From an uncultured Bacteroidales bacterium (GTDB taxonomy: Bacteria > Bacteroidota > Bacteroidia > Bacteroidales > ML635J-15): DNA of 64,000 bases. The stretch covers positions 1 through 64,000 of the forward strand of contig CAJOIT010000009.1 of assembly GCA_905234755.1 (NCBI GenBank), written 5' to 3'. The position numbers were made by a program, and so were the translations under genes. This document shows positions 36,487-45,047 of this stretch, piece after piece. How positions within the stretch are numbered: the first letter of the stretch is position 1; each line of letters begins with the position of its first letter. The notes below the pieces were generated by a model that was not told where the DNA came from, did no database searches, and saw nothing but the letters and a program-made list of their open reading frames with translations.

Positions 36487-36587
36487 TCCCCCCGCCCGCG
36501 GAAACCTTGCCCTGCGGTGCTCTTGTGTGCGCTACCGCGCACGCACCGCACAGCAATGTTTCCGCCGCTTTGCGCGTTTTGGGGGGA
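36487..36587. other. GC-rich multi-stem hairpin next to the FISUMP variable region
   Basis: Four nested stems are visible: TCCCCCC/GGGGGGA (36487-36493 with 36581-36587), GCGGAAAC/GTTTCCGC (36498-36505 with 36558-36565), TGCGGTGC/GCACCGCA (36513-36520 with 36543-36550) and GTGCGC-TACC-GCGCAC (36527-36542). It lies 10 nt beyond the stop of the minus-strand FISUMP gene. It lacks a T-run, so it is not a standard terminator. It could be a structured RNA, a DNA cruciform or a recognition element. Confidence 0.7.
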
Positions 36588-36597
36588 GAACAAAAGA

Positions 36598-37500
36598 TTA
36601 GTTCTGGGACTGGCAAACAGCGCGAACGGACTGCCCGTAGTAACGGCGGTAGTAGTCCACGTAGCAATCGCCAGAACGGAAGTAGAGGTACCACGCGTTG
36701 CTGGTATCGCTAGAGGTGAGCGAACTCGACCAGTAGTCGCCGTAGGAACCGGCACCGTAGAGACTACTACCGTCGCGGTAGCCAGCAGCGGGCAGAAAGA
36801 TACCATTTCCATTGGGACCTGTAACCTTATACCCTTTCGACATCCATGCCCATGTACACTTGTCTATCAACTCCTGCATTTCTTCTCTTGTCGGCATACG
36901 CCAGCCTTTTCCCCAATTAGCCGTAGCAGCATCGGCACTTGCAGGCAAAACATTGGGGTCCGAAAAATACATATAGTTATCATCAGTATAACTACTCTTT
37001 GGTTTTGTTTCGCCCCAAGCAAAATAACTACCGTACTCCCTAGGACTACTTGCACCTACATTGCAGGTTGCCCATTTTGTACCGCTCGGCAGACCAAGGT
37101 CAACCCACTCGTGTCCGTTCAAAGTGCCAGTTGTCGGGGATGCGGTGACATTATTTGCCGCAGGCGGTTTCTCACCCGACTGTCCTGATGAATTTGTTTT
37201 ACCAGTCTGATTTGCAGTCGGTTTTGATGTCGGTGACTTAGGAGTTTGTGGCTGTGCAGGTTTGGCCTTTTTATCATCCTTGCACTTTTTTATTGCCGCA
37301 TCAATTTCGGAAGATGTCTTTCCAGAAATACTAGTGTAATTGTCGTAATATATCTGAGCAGCATCGCAGTCTCCACGACTTAACGCATTTCGCGCATCTT
37401 GAAGATACTTGTCGCTACGGCTTTGCGCAATGAGGTTGCCAAATGTAAAAAATACAATAGCAAAAAGCAAAAGAATATGTTTTATTAATCTATAATTCAT
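36598..37500 (-). CDS. Secreted FISUMP-domain protein with variable C-terminus (protein B)
   Basis: This 300-residue protein has a signal peptide (1-25, ends NLIAQS), a short TPR-like helical segment (about 28-75), a Pro/Ser/Thr/Lys linker (about 78-125) and a Fibrobacter-major-paralogous (FISUMP, C-type-lectin-like) domain. The domain starts LNGHEWVDLGLPSG and includes WATCNVG, YFAWGET, GWRMPTREEMQEL and GNGIFLPAAG. The last 66 residues (YWSSS, NAW, LYF, SVRAVC framework) vary from its neighbour at alternating positions. It probably binds ligands at the cell surface. It lies 16 nt after protein A and is probably in the same operon. Confidence 0.88.
   Translation of the reverse strand: MNYRLIKHILLLFAIVFFTFGNLIAQSRSDKYLQDARNALSRGDCDAAQIYYDNYTSISGKTSSEIDAAIKKCKDDKKAKPAQPQTPKSPTSKPTANQTGKTNSSGQSGEKPPAANNVTASPTTGTLNGHEWVDLGLPSGTKWATCNVGASSPREYGSYFAWGETKPKSSYTDDNYMYFSDPNVLPASADAATANWGKGWRMPTREEMQELIDKCTWAWMSKGYKVTGPNGNGIFLPAAGYRDGSSLYGAGSYGDYWSSSLTSSDTSNAWYLYFRSGDCYVDYYRRYYGQSVRAVCQSQN
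36601..36798 (-). other. Candidate DGR-type variable region, copy B
   Basis: Sixty-six C-terminal codons starting FLPAAG. Against copy A, the first 47 codons align without gaps: 26 identical, 3 synonymous changes, 18 amino-acid changes, of which 16 keep the same C or T in third position. GC content looks higher than in the first half of the gene. The shared 3' end is GTTCGCGCTGTYTGY. Confidence 0.6.
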
Positions 37501-37516
37501 TATTAATCAAACAATT

Positions 37517-37726
37517 CTATTTATTATTAATATTACAGACAGCGCGAACGGTAAACCCATAGCGGCGGCCGCCGAAGTCGATGCTCACGCCGTAATGGTC
37601 CGAATAGAAGTAGAGGCTCCACGCGTTGTTCGAATAGTCCGAGTGGAGCGAACTCGACCAGTAGAGGCCGAAGGTACCGGCATCGAAGAGCTCACTACCG
37701 TCGCGGCCGCCGGCAGCGGGCAGAAA
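37517..37726 (-). other. Candidate DGR-type variable region, copy A
   Basis: The last 69 codons plus stop of protein A. Its framework (FLPAAG, RDGS, YWSSSL, NAW, LYF, RRYG, VRAVC) is fixed and shared with copy B, and most intervening codons have the NNY form. It carries two extra codons near the 3' end relative to copy B. Confidence 0.6.
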
Positions 37727-38485
37727 AATAGAGTTGCCGTTAGGTCCGGTGAACAAGCGTCCGTTTACCCCGTTCTGGGTTGTCCAAACTTGAGTGCAGT
37801 TATCGAGCAATTCGTTCATTTCGGTCTGTGTAGGCATTCTCCAGCCAGTACCCCAGTTGGCGGTAGCAGCGTCATCGCTGGATTCGAGAGTAGTCAAAGC
37901 ATCGGTAAAGCCGTTGTTGCCATAGCTTGAATTATTGCAGTACTTAGTGAGAGTATTGTAATCGCCGTTACAATATCTATAGGTACTCCAGTTATAGGTT
38001 TCCTTTGGAGTAGTTTCGCCCCAAGCGAAGTAGTCGCCGTAGCCCTCGGGAGTGGTTGAGCCTACATTGCAGGTTGCCCATAGCAGTCCGCTTGGCAGAC
38101 CAAGGTCAACGAACTCGTGTCCGTTAAGGGTGTTCGTGGGCGTTGGTGTCGGGTCTGGTCCAGGTGTTGGATTTGTGCCGTTGCTTGTCCACTGCGCGTA
38201 CAAGGTCATATCGGCGGTGGCGGTTATGGTCTGTCCGTTGGTGTACGAGGCTCCGCTTCCGCCCTGCACGGTGTTCCAGCCAGTGAAGGTGTAGCCATCG
38301 TATGTAAAGGCATTGCGCGTAAGTGCCTGCGCTTCACCTTCAGTAAAAGTCTGTGCAGCCATTGTGCCACTGCCGCCATTCGCATTAAATGTTACGATGT
38401 AAGTTTCCTTCTTATTGCAACCACTTATCGCTATCATTCCTGCCAAGGTAATAATGGCGAAAATCATTAAATAAAACTTATTCAT
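37517..38485 (-). CDS. FISUMP-domain lipoprotein with Listeria-Bacteroides repeat and variable C-terminus (protein A)
   Basis: This 322-residue protein begins at the ATG at 38485 (MNKFYLMIFAIITLAG then ISGCNKK, a lipobox); an ATG at 38509, 2 nt after the pgk stop, would add 8 residues. Domains: one InlB B-type/Listeria-Bacteroides repeat (YIVTFNANGGSG to TLYAQW), a Pro-Thr-Asp linker and a FISUMP domain (LNGHEFVDLGLPSG, WATCNVG, YFAWGETTP, GWRMPTQTEM, FLPAAGGRDG). The last 69 codons form variable-region copy A. It is probably a surface-exposed lipoprotein. It is followed closely by its paralogue, protein B. Confidence 0.88.
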   Translation of the reverse strand: MNKFYLMIFAIITLAGMIAISGCNKKETYIVTFNANGGSGTMAAQTFTEGEAQALTRNAFTYDGYTFTGWNTVQGGSGASYTNGQTITATADMTLYAQWTSNGTNPTPGPDPTPTPTNTLNGHEFVDLGLPSGLLWATCNVGSTTPEGYGDYFAWGETTPKETYNWSTYRYCNGDYNTLTKYCNNSSYGNNGFTDALTTLESSDDAATANWGTGWRMPTQTEMNELLDNCTQVWTTQNGVNGRLFTGPNGNSIFLPAAGGRDGSELFDAGTFGLYWSSSLHSDYSNNAWSLYFYSDHYGVSIDFGGRRYGFTVRAVCNINNK

Positions 38486-38511
38486 CTTTACTACAAATTT
38501 GCAAAACATTA

Positions 38512-39810
38512 TTATTTCACACTCTTAGCCGACTCTATCAGCGCCTTTATCGGGGCAATACCAAGATGCGAGTTCTGCTCGATTGCCTTCAGTACTGCGC
38601 CACCGCCAGTGAAGATGTAGTAGTCCTTGCTGTCGAGTGCCATGATGTACAAACCAGGCAACAATCTCTTGAGTTCCTGCATTGTATCACCGCCGCCATA
38701 CAATTTTACTGCCTGCGGGTTCTGGTCGATAATAGTATCAAGAGCAATTGTTCCTTCGTTGAAATGCGGAACAAAGCCCATAACCGCATTTACGAATATC
38801 GTCTTTGCAGAGTGGAATACATCAATGATTTCTGGCTCATCGTAGCAACGCGGGTCTACATCCATAACCCAGTTGAACTCTGTACCAGGAGCAACCTTGC
38901 GGATATCGTGGATTCTATACTTGCCCTCTACCCTTTCGCCAAACACATCCGATTCGCAGATAATAGGCATTTCTACGACCTTACCAGGATATTGCTGTGC
39001 AAAATCAACAAATTCCTTTGCAAGTTTTACATCGTCTTCCTCTACGCCCTTAATCTTGAAACCATATTTTGCACATAAGTATGCATTGTAAATGACACCA
39101 CCAAGAACAAGCTTGTCAGCCTTCTTCAACAGAGCATACAAGGAATCAATCTTGGTATCGAACTTACTACCTGCCACAACAGCAACAAACGGACTTTCTG
39201 CCTCGAAAATACGGTTCAGATTCTCTATTTCCCTCTGCATAAGGAAACCAGCATACGATGGCAAATACTTTGTTACGCCAACTGTTGATGCGTGAGCCTG
39301 CCAGCTACCGAATGCATCATTAACATAAATGTCGGCGAGACCTGCGAGTTGGTTCGCAAACCTGTCCTGCTCCTCTCCTTTTGCCTCTTCGCCTGTAAAC
39401 CAACGCGTATTCGGCAAATAAATCATATCCACATCGTGGTTGCGCAAACGGCGTATGCTGTGGTTTACGTTGGTCTCGATGCTAAGATAGCCATTATCCT
39501 CGTGCGAATAGAAATCAGGAACTTCTATCTTAATGTGCAACTTGTCCTCCAAATAATCGACAATCGGCTGTACGGATGTCTTTGCATCAATAGTAATCTT
39601 GCCTGTCTTCTTATCCTTCGGACGACCAACATGCGTCATAAGTATTATCTTTCCGCCCTTGGAAAGTATGTAGAACAATGTACCAAATGTTGCATCTATT
39701 CTGTACGGGTCGTGTATTATTCCCGATTTCACTACATTATGGTCAACCCTGACAAGTACAATATTGCCTTTCAGGTCTGCTTCTTGAATCAAAGGGAGTC
39801 TGTTATCCAT
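38512..39810 (-). CDS. pgk: Divergent phosphoglycerate kinase-like protein
   Basis: This 432-residue protein has the phosphoglycerate kinase fold and its landmarks: VLVRVDHNVV (residues 18-27), MTHVGRPKD, DAFGSWQAHAS, VVAGSKFDTKI, GGGDTMQEL (nucleotide loop) and FTGGGAVLKAI. It deviates from the standard motifs: the 3-phosphoglycerate-binding DFNVP reads DHNVV, and GRPKG reads GRPKD. So it may be a second, specialised PGK rather than the main glycolytic enzyme. The length (432) exceeds the usual ~395-415. The FISUMP genes follow directly downstream and are probably co-transcribed. Confidence 0.82.
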   Translation of the reverse strand: MDNRLPLIQEADLKGNIVLVRVDHNVVKSGIIHDPYRIDATFGTLFYILSKGGKIILMTHVGRPKDKKTGKITIDAKTSVQPIVDYLEDKLHIKIEVPDFYSHEDNGYLSIETNVNHSIRRLRNHDVDMIYLPNTRWFTGEEAKGEEQDRFANQLAGLADIYVNDAFGSWQAHASTVGVTKYLPSYAGFLMQREIENLNRIFEAESPFVAVVAGSKFDTKIDSLYALLKKADKLVLGGVIYNAYLCAKYGFKIKGVEEDDVKLAKEFVDFAQQYPGKVVEMPIICESDVFGERVEGKYRIHDIRKVAPGTEFNWVMDVDPRCYDEPEIIDVFHSAKTIFVNAVMGFVPHFNEGTIALDTIIDQNPQAVKLYGGGDTMQELKRLLPGLYIMALDSKDYYIFTGGGAVLKAIEQNSHLGIAPIKALIESAKSVK

Positions 39811-39850
39811 ATATAATTTGTTTTAAAGTTTCTAGGGCATAAATATAAAC

Positions 39851-39886
39851 AAAAAAGCGATACAAAAAATTTTGCATCGCTTTTTT
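39851..39886 (-). terminator. Intrinsic terminator of the SprB-repeat protein gene
   Basis: AAAAAAGCGAT and ATCGCTTTTTT form the outer stem; the inner CAAAA/TTTTG continues it past one mismatch. It lies just past the stop at 39890, between that gene and pgk. Confidence 0.85.
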
Positions 39887-39889
39887 TAT

Positions 39890-42800
39890 TTATCGGATTA
39901 GCATCACCGTTCCAATCTTTTCGTAATCAATTCCAAACATATCCTTGAAATAAGCTCGCCATGTATAAACTCCTTCGGGGCATGGACGAGTACCATCAGT
40001 TCCATCCCACTCATCCTCCATGTTCGTGGATTTGAACTGTACAGCACCCCAACGGTCGTATATTATCAAAGTGAAGCTATTCGGATCAATAGAACTTCCG
40101 AATATACGGAATGTTTCGTTTATCTCATCATTGTTTGGCGTAAATGCCGTCGGTGCGAAAATGTTATACTCGTTGCTAACCTGAATATCAACACCAGCAG
40201 TATCGGTACAGCCGTACAAAGATGTCGTTGTAAGTACAACATGATATGTTCCAGGCATCGTATATGTATGAACTGGACTTGACGATGACGATGTAGTGTT
40301 ATCGCCGAAATTCCATGAATTCCAGAATCCGCCGTGCGAATAGTTGGTGAAGTTTACAATCGGACTCGACATTGCAATGTTTGCCCTGTCAACCCTGAAA
40401 TCAGCTTCTGGAATCGAGAATACAGTAATTGCAATCGTAGTATCTCGCTTGCATCCCTGATACGAAGAAACCTCCAATCTTACATTGTACAAACCAGAAT
40501 TATAGAAGGTATGCTTAGGATTCTTTGCAAACGACATGTTTTCAAAGTCGCCGTCATCGAAATTCCACAGATAAGTTTGACCTACATCAGGAGTATTTTC
40601 GAAGAATGAAACATGCAATGGAGCACAGCCCTCAACAACATCTGCAGCTATATTCATCGGAACTTCCTCGAATGTACGAACATTGATAGGAACAACAACA
40701 CTATCGTAGCGGCAACTGTCGTATGCAACGAAATTAAATAATGTATCAACATTTACAATCGGTTCAAACGGCATCTTCAACGGTTCGCCATTGACATACA
40801 AATCATCAACGGTGATTCCTCCGCCAGTCACCCTGAAATCAAACTCTGCCCTTGTGCCAGGACAAACCAAAGTATCGGACAATAATGTTACATCCAATGT
40901 TATAGGATCGAGAACAGTAACCGTAACATCCATCTCGGCACTTGAACAATTAGTTGCATCAACAACTGTAGCGTAGTAAGTAGTCGTTTGTGTAGGAGTA
41001 ACCTCTGTCGACATTCCACTTTCTCCATTGCTCCATTGTATAGTATATGGAGGCACTCCGCCCGATACAATACCAATACCTATTTGAGTAGGCATGCCAT
41101 GACATACCGTAAAGTCATCCATCATCTGTATGTAGAACGGCTCCGGCTGTCCAACAACATAGGTGTACTCGCGATGGCAGAAATTAGCATCTGTAAGTGT
41201 CACCGTATAAGTTCCTGCAGGAACGCCGACAAGGTTCTGCTGCCACAAACCATTTGACCACTCATAGTGATATGGTTCGTAACCGCCATCAGCAGTAAAC
41301 ATCACATTACCATCAGACAAACCATAGCACGAAGCATCTCTTCCGGAAATTTGTCCCGACAATGGGAATTCTGACTGATAAATATGTGCTGTGTCATATG
41401 CAAGACATCCGTTTTCGTCTGTAATCGTCACTGAATACAAACCTGGCACAAGATTGTCAATATCCTCGGAGATAGCACCAGTGTTCCATGTATAATAATA
41501 AGGTGGAGTTCCACCGAATACATTCAGGTCGCATACTCCGTTGCCTTCACCGTAGCATCTTACATCGGTAGCGGTTATATCGCCATGCAAAGGCAATGCC
41601 GGCTGATGTATTTGAGCCATAGCATATTCAACACATCCATGAGCATCGGTCACTGTAACAATATAGAATCCTGCATACAATTCCGACAAATCCTCGGTAA
41701 CTTCTCCATTGCTCCACTGATAAGAGTAAGGCTCTGTACCACCAGTTACTGTCAGGTCGATGCTTCCAGAATTTTCAGCATAACACCTTACATCGCGGAC
41801 ATCAAGCGTAAGCGTCAACGGTTCCGGCTGTTCAACAATATAGGTAGAGATTACAAAACAACCATTTGCATCTGTAATAGTGACGGTATACGATCCAGCG
41901 CCAATATTATGCAAATCCTGAACGGTGTATCCGTTTGACCAATAATAGGTATACGCAGGTGTTCCTCCGTCAACTGATATGTTAATCGAACCATCCCTCA
42001 TGCCGAAGCAACTGATATTCATAATATAAACATCTGTTATCTCCAATGGTGCCGCCGGCTCATTTACAACAACTTGGTCTTCATGTTCACAACCTACAGC
42101 ATCGGTTACCGTAACTGTATAAGTGCCAGCCGGAACGCCTTGAGGATTCTGCTGTGTACTACCATTTGACCAATTATAATGATAAGGTGGCACACCACCA
42201 TAAACAGTAACATAAAGATTTCCTGTAGATTCCCCATGGCAAAGAACATCGTCTGACCTAGTTATGCTCTCCAATGGAGAATTGGCTTCGAGAATATTTG
42301 CTTCTCCAGCAGCTGTACAACCGTATGTGTCGGTTAGAGTAATGTAGTAATATCCAGAATAAACATTGATTTCATCGGTTGGTCCTGCATGTACATTGGT
42401 TGTACCTTCTGAATACTGCCAAGTATAATTCGGTGCGCCATTGATTGCTGTAACCGTAATTACACCTGAATTGTCGCCGTAGCAGATTACATTTGAAGAA
42501 CTTACATCAATATCAAGTTCTGGACGCGGATGCAACCAAGTACCTGGGAAAGTTACATTGTACTGGTTGTCGGGGAATCGCAAATCCCATTCAATCTCCA
42601 TACCTAAGAAATCCAAGTCCACATCAAACAGGTCGAACGACTCATCAATCAGAGCACCGCAATCGGAAGGAATACATATATCAAAACGACTGTCAGCATC
42701 GCGAGTTCTTGGATTTTCATTATACCTTTCTACATTAATACCTGCCAATTCGTATGAAGATGCTATTGCATCATCAGCCACTTCGTAACCACCTTCAATG

Positions 42801-44188
42801 TCTGGCAACTGGAATTCAGGCATTGTTACAACGCTGAACAAACCGCCATCAAAGCCAGGAATACTAATTGCAATATGCAAAACCTGCAAGTTGAGAGCAA
42901 GGCGGAGATTATTATAGGTATGGTTTACAAATCCGCTATGAATATTATATGTAACATCGTAAACCTGCAACGAGTCCCATCCATAACACGGATAAGTAAT
43001 ATACAAGTCGTTGTTAACCGTGAAGGTAATTACATCGGACTCGCCTTCCTGTACCACCGTACCACCAGGTTCCCGCTCAGAGAACGGCAAAGCCGTTGCA
43101 AAGCGCAAGGTTGCCAAAATGTCTGGACAGAACGAAAATTCCTGCACTAACGCCATTGTCATTTCCAAGGACGCATGCAGGATATAATATTCGATTGTAA
43201 TCACATAATCGTCATAAATAGGATATTCAATTGTTTGTCCTTCAAGTATGTCAACAATTTCTCCGATTTCCGGCTGACCTATCGCATTGCCAATGAACCT
43301 AATAAACTGCAACAAGTTCCAATGCATGTAGAACCAGTCGTCCTGACCTTCAGCATACAGGCACTGTCCTTGTATTCTGTCTTCGGTCTCAACATACGGA
43401 ATTGTAACATCGGCGGTAATACCAATTCCGAAATAATCGGGAATATGTATTACGAGCGAATCGCCATTTCCAAGGAACCCCGTATTAATGTAAGGCATAC
43501 CAGTTTCCTCATCGAACCACGGATATGCATATTCGCCAGTACCTGCATTAAGGTAAAGCACCGCTATTGAATCGTGAGGCACTGGTGTTAAGAATTGGGG
43601 ATCGGTAGGGTAACCAATATGCGGAATCAAAGGCACTTCAACAACAGTCTCACCAAGCACTTCAACCGAAACCGACATGTCAACGCCGAATCCATATTCA
43701 AGGTCAAGTGCGATTGTTCCTGCTGTTGGGAAATGAGTGTCGAGTGCCCATCCATTTTGAACTGTGTAAGTGGAATGAATCGGGGTTGTTTGTCCGTGGT
43801 CGAATCCATAATGGTCGGGGAAATCGAGTGTTATCTGCACTGGATAGTCAACTCCGATGTAACCGCTCGAAAAGCCATGCATACTGAATGTTGAATTCAG
43901 ATACATATACAAGTCGAAGTCGAATGCAATTCCCAAAGCATCGGAGCCAAACACCTCATGTATAGGGAAATCGGAGCCATCGCAACCTCCACCGACACAA
44001 AGGTCAATCAGGTTATAGTCGAAATCGATGAATGTAGCAGCGCCACCGCCCCACATGTCCACCGAATCGACATGATAATTTATGCTATGCCTTAAAATAT
44101 TCGAATTGTCCTGCGCCGCCACCCGACACGACGAAAGCAGGGCAATAACAATTGCAAGCGTAATATATAGTCTTTTCTTCATAAGCAT
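39890..44188 (-). CDS. Large SprB-repeat / PKD surface protein with gliding-motility-type (type B) T9SS tail
   Basis: This 1432-residue protein has a signal peptide (ends RVAAQDN) and a long N-terminal beta-rich region (about 30-540, no recognised domain). Seven SprB-type repeats of ~75 residues follow (each VxCYGxxxG, GGTPPYxYxWSNG, AGxYxVTVTDxxGC), then two PKD domains (FENTPDVGQTYLWNFDDG and NSWNFGDNTT). The tail is a gliding-motility-associated C-terminal domain (FAPTAFTPNNDEINETF, FTLIIYDRWG, GVYTWRAYFKD). The type B tail predicts T9SS export. SprB homologues are mobile adhesins in gliding flavobacteria, but no gliding genes are seen here. Its ATG overlaps the stop of the upstream small gene (TAATG). 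Confidence 0.93.
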   Translation of the reverse strand: MLMKKRLYITLAIVIALLSSCRVAAQDNSNILRHSINYHVDSVDMWGGGAATFIDFDYNLIDLCVGGGCDGSDFPIHEVFGSDALGIAFDFDLYMYLNSTFSMHGFSSGYIGVDYPVQITLDFPDHYGFDHGQTTPIHSTYTVQNGWALDTHFPTAGTIALDLEYGFGVDMSVSVEVLGETVVEVPLIPHIGYPTDPQFLTPVPHDSIAVLYLNAGTGEYAYPWFDEETGMPYINTGFLGNGDSLVIHIPDYFGIGITADVTIPYVETEDRIQGQCLYAEGQDDWFYMHWNLLQFIRFIGNAIGQPEIGEIVDILEGQTIEYPIYDDYVITIEYYILHASLEMTMALVQEFSFCPDILATLRFATALPFSEREPGGTVVQEGESDVITFTVNNDLYITYPCYGWDSLQVYDVTYNIHSGFVNHTYNNLRLALNLQVLHIAISIPGFDGGLFSVVTMPEFQLPDIEGGYEVADDAIASSYELAGINVERYNENPRTRDADSRFDICIPSDCGALIDESFDLFDVDLDFLGMEIEWDLRFPDNQYNVTFPGTWLHPRPELDIDVSSSNVICYGDNSGVITVTAINGAPNYTWQYSEGTTNVHAGPTDEINVYSGYYYITLTDTYGCTAAGEANILEANSPLESITRSDDVLCHGESTGNLYVTVYGGVPPYHYNWSNGSTQQNPQGVPAGTYTVTVTDAVGCEHEDQVVVNEPAAPLEITDVYIMNISCFGMRDGSINISVDGGTPAYTYYWSNGYTVQDLHNIGAGSYTVTITDANGCFVISTYIVEQPEPLTLTLDVRDVRCYAENSGSIDLTVTGGTEPYSYQWSNGEVTEDLSELYAGFYIVTVTDAHGCVEYAMAQIHQPALPLHGDITATDVRCYGEGNGVCDLNVFGGTPPYYYTWNTGAISEDIDNLVPGLYSVTITDENGCLAYDTAHIYQSEFPLSGQISGRDASCYGLSDGNVMFTADGGYEPYHYEWSNGLWQQNLVGVPAGTYTVTLTDANFCHREYTYVVGQPEPFYIQMMDDFTVCHGMPTQIGIGIVSGGVPPYTIQWSNGESGMSTEVTPTQTTTYYATVVDATNCSSAEMDVTVTVLDPITLDVTLLSDTLVCPGTRAEFDFRVTGGGITVDDLYVNGEPLKMPFEPIVNVDTLFNFVAYDSCRYDSVVVPINVRTFEEVPMNIAADVVEGCAPLHVSFFENTPDVGQTYLWNFDDGDFENMSFAKNPKHTFYNSGLYNVRLEVSSYQGCKRDTTIAITVFSIPEADFRVDRANIAMSSPIVNFTNYSHGGFWNSWNFGDNTTSSSSSPVHTYTMPGTYHVVLTTTSLYGCTDTAGVDIQVSNEYNIFAPTAFTPNNDEINETFRIFGSSIDPNSFTLIIYDRWGAVQFKSTNMEDEWDGTDGTRPCPEGVYTWRAYFKDMFGIDYEKIGTVMLIR

Positions 44189-44760
44189 TACTCGTAAATT
44201 TTAGAGGTCAACATACTTTGCAGGATAATAGGTTTCATCTTGTTTCTCATCAGCTTTATATATCCAGCATTTACCCATATTGTATAATGATAGTCTCCAG
44301 ACATAAGTATTAGTCTTTCGAACATGAATCCTTTCAGTTTCATCTCGGCAGTAAAAAGAACACCATCGCTTCCATCGTGCATCACAACAGGCTCGACTGA
44401 AATCAGCTTCATACCCTGCGATGCAAAGTATGCCGAATCCATAGCCCTCGAAATCATGATATATGATGTACCAGCCACTTCTTCAACTTGAATGCTACTC
44501 ATTGTGCCGACATGCATAAAGCCCGGCAACGAATCGGAATAAATAAAATATTCGGGTGGCTGAATCCTTATGTTAGTTTGCGGAATGGCAACCATCTTGC
44601 TCTCATCATAAACAAAACTTTCGTCAACGGCAGTAAGACCATTCATCGCTGAGGCTAGCCCAGCATTCTGCGACTGCTGACCTTCATGCTGTTCCTCCTG
44701 CGCAAAGGACGAAAACGCCATCGCAACAATTAGCAACGCACTGACAATTACCCTGTTCAT
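44188..44760 (-). CDS. Small secreted protein of unknown function, coupled to the SprB-repeat gene
   Basis: This 190-residue protein begins MNRVIVSALLIVAMAFSSFAQ (signal peptide); an ATG 9 nt upstream is also in frame. The mature part has IQPPEYFIYSDSLPGFMHV, AGTSYIMISRAM and a C-terminal strand-rich region with FERLILMSGDYHYTIWVN. I do not recognise the family. The 1-nt stop/start overlap with the following giant gene implies coupled translation and a possible accessory or chaperone role for that protein. Confidence 0.75.
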   Translation of the reverse strand: MNRVIVSALLIVAMAFSSFAQEEQHEGQQSQNAGLASAMNGLTAVDESFVYDESKMVAIPQTNIRIQPPEYFIYSDSLPGFMHVGTMSSIQVEEVAGTSYIMISRAMDSAYFASQGMKLISVEPVVMHDGSDGVLFTAEMKLKGFMFERLILMSGDYHYTIWVNAGYIKLMRNKMKPIILQSMLTSKIYE

Positions 44761-45047
44761 AAAAAACATTTAACTTTAATTTAAACCGCGTAAAATTACA
44801 TTTTTATTTTCAATCTACACCTTATTTAACGACTTTTTTTTAGTCAGGATGCCTGATGTATATAAAAATATTTTTATTTACACCATAACAAATTGATTAC
44901 TAACACAATACAAACGAACCAAAAGTAAAAATAATCTTCAAAAATCCTACGACAAGATTTCATTAACATCATTTAAACACAACAAAAACAAAAATTACTG
45001 ATGATTTTATTATTTTCGCCAATTCATTTTTCAACATATTTTCATCG

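Larger units (their letters stand above)
35964..36597. other. Gene-free convergent interval with several structured elements
   Basis: No convincing gene is seen; the short ORFs here are repeat-derived. Contents: hairpin TAACCTC-GGA-GAGGTTA (36067-36083) followed by an ACATATATATAG tail; a 20-nt direct repeat at 36199-36218 and 36232-36251; three mini-hairpins (36335-36416); and a GC-rich ~100-nt multi-stem structure (36487-36587) abutting the FISUMP gene. Confidence 0.7.

Noticed and set aside
36384..37188. Overlapping open frames around the FISUMP 3' end
   Set aside because: They are antisense or off-frame shadows of the GC-rich variable region and hairpin; none has a recognisable protein.
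36338..38509. DGR reverse transcriptase or template repeat beside the variable regions
   Set aside because: No reverse-transcriptase-like ORF and no third copy of the NAW/VRAVC scaffold was found in the window.
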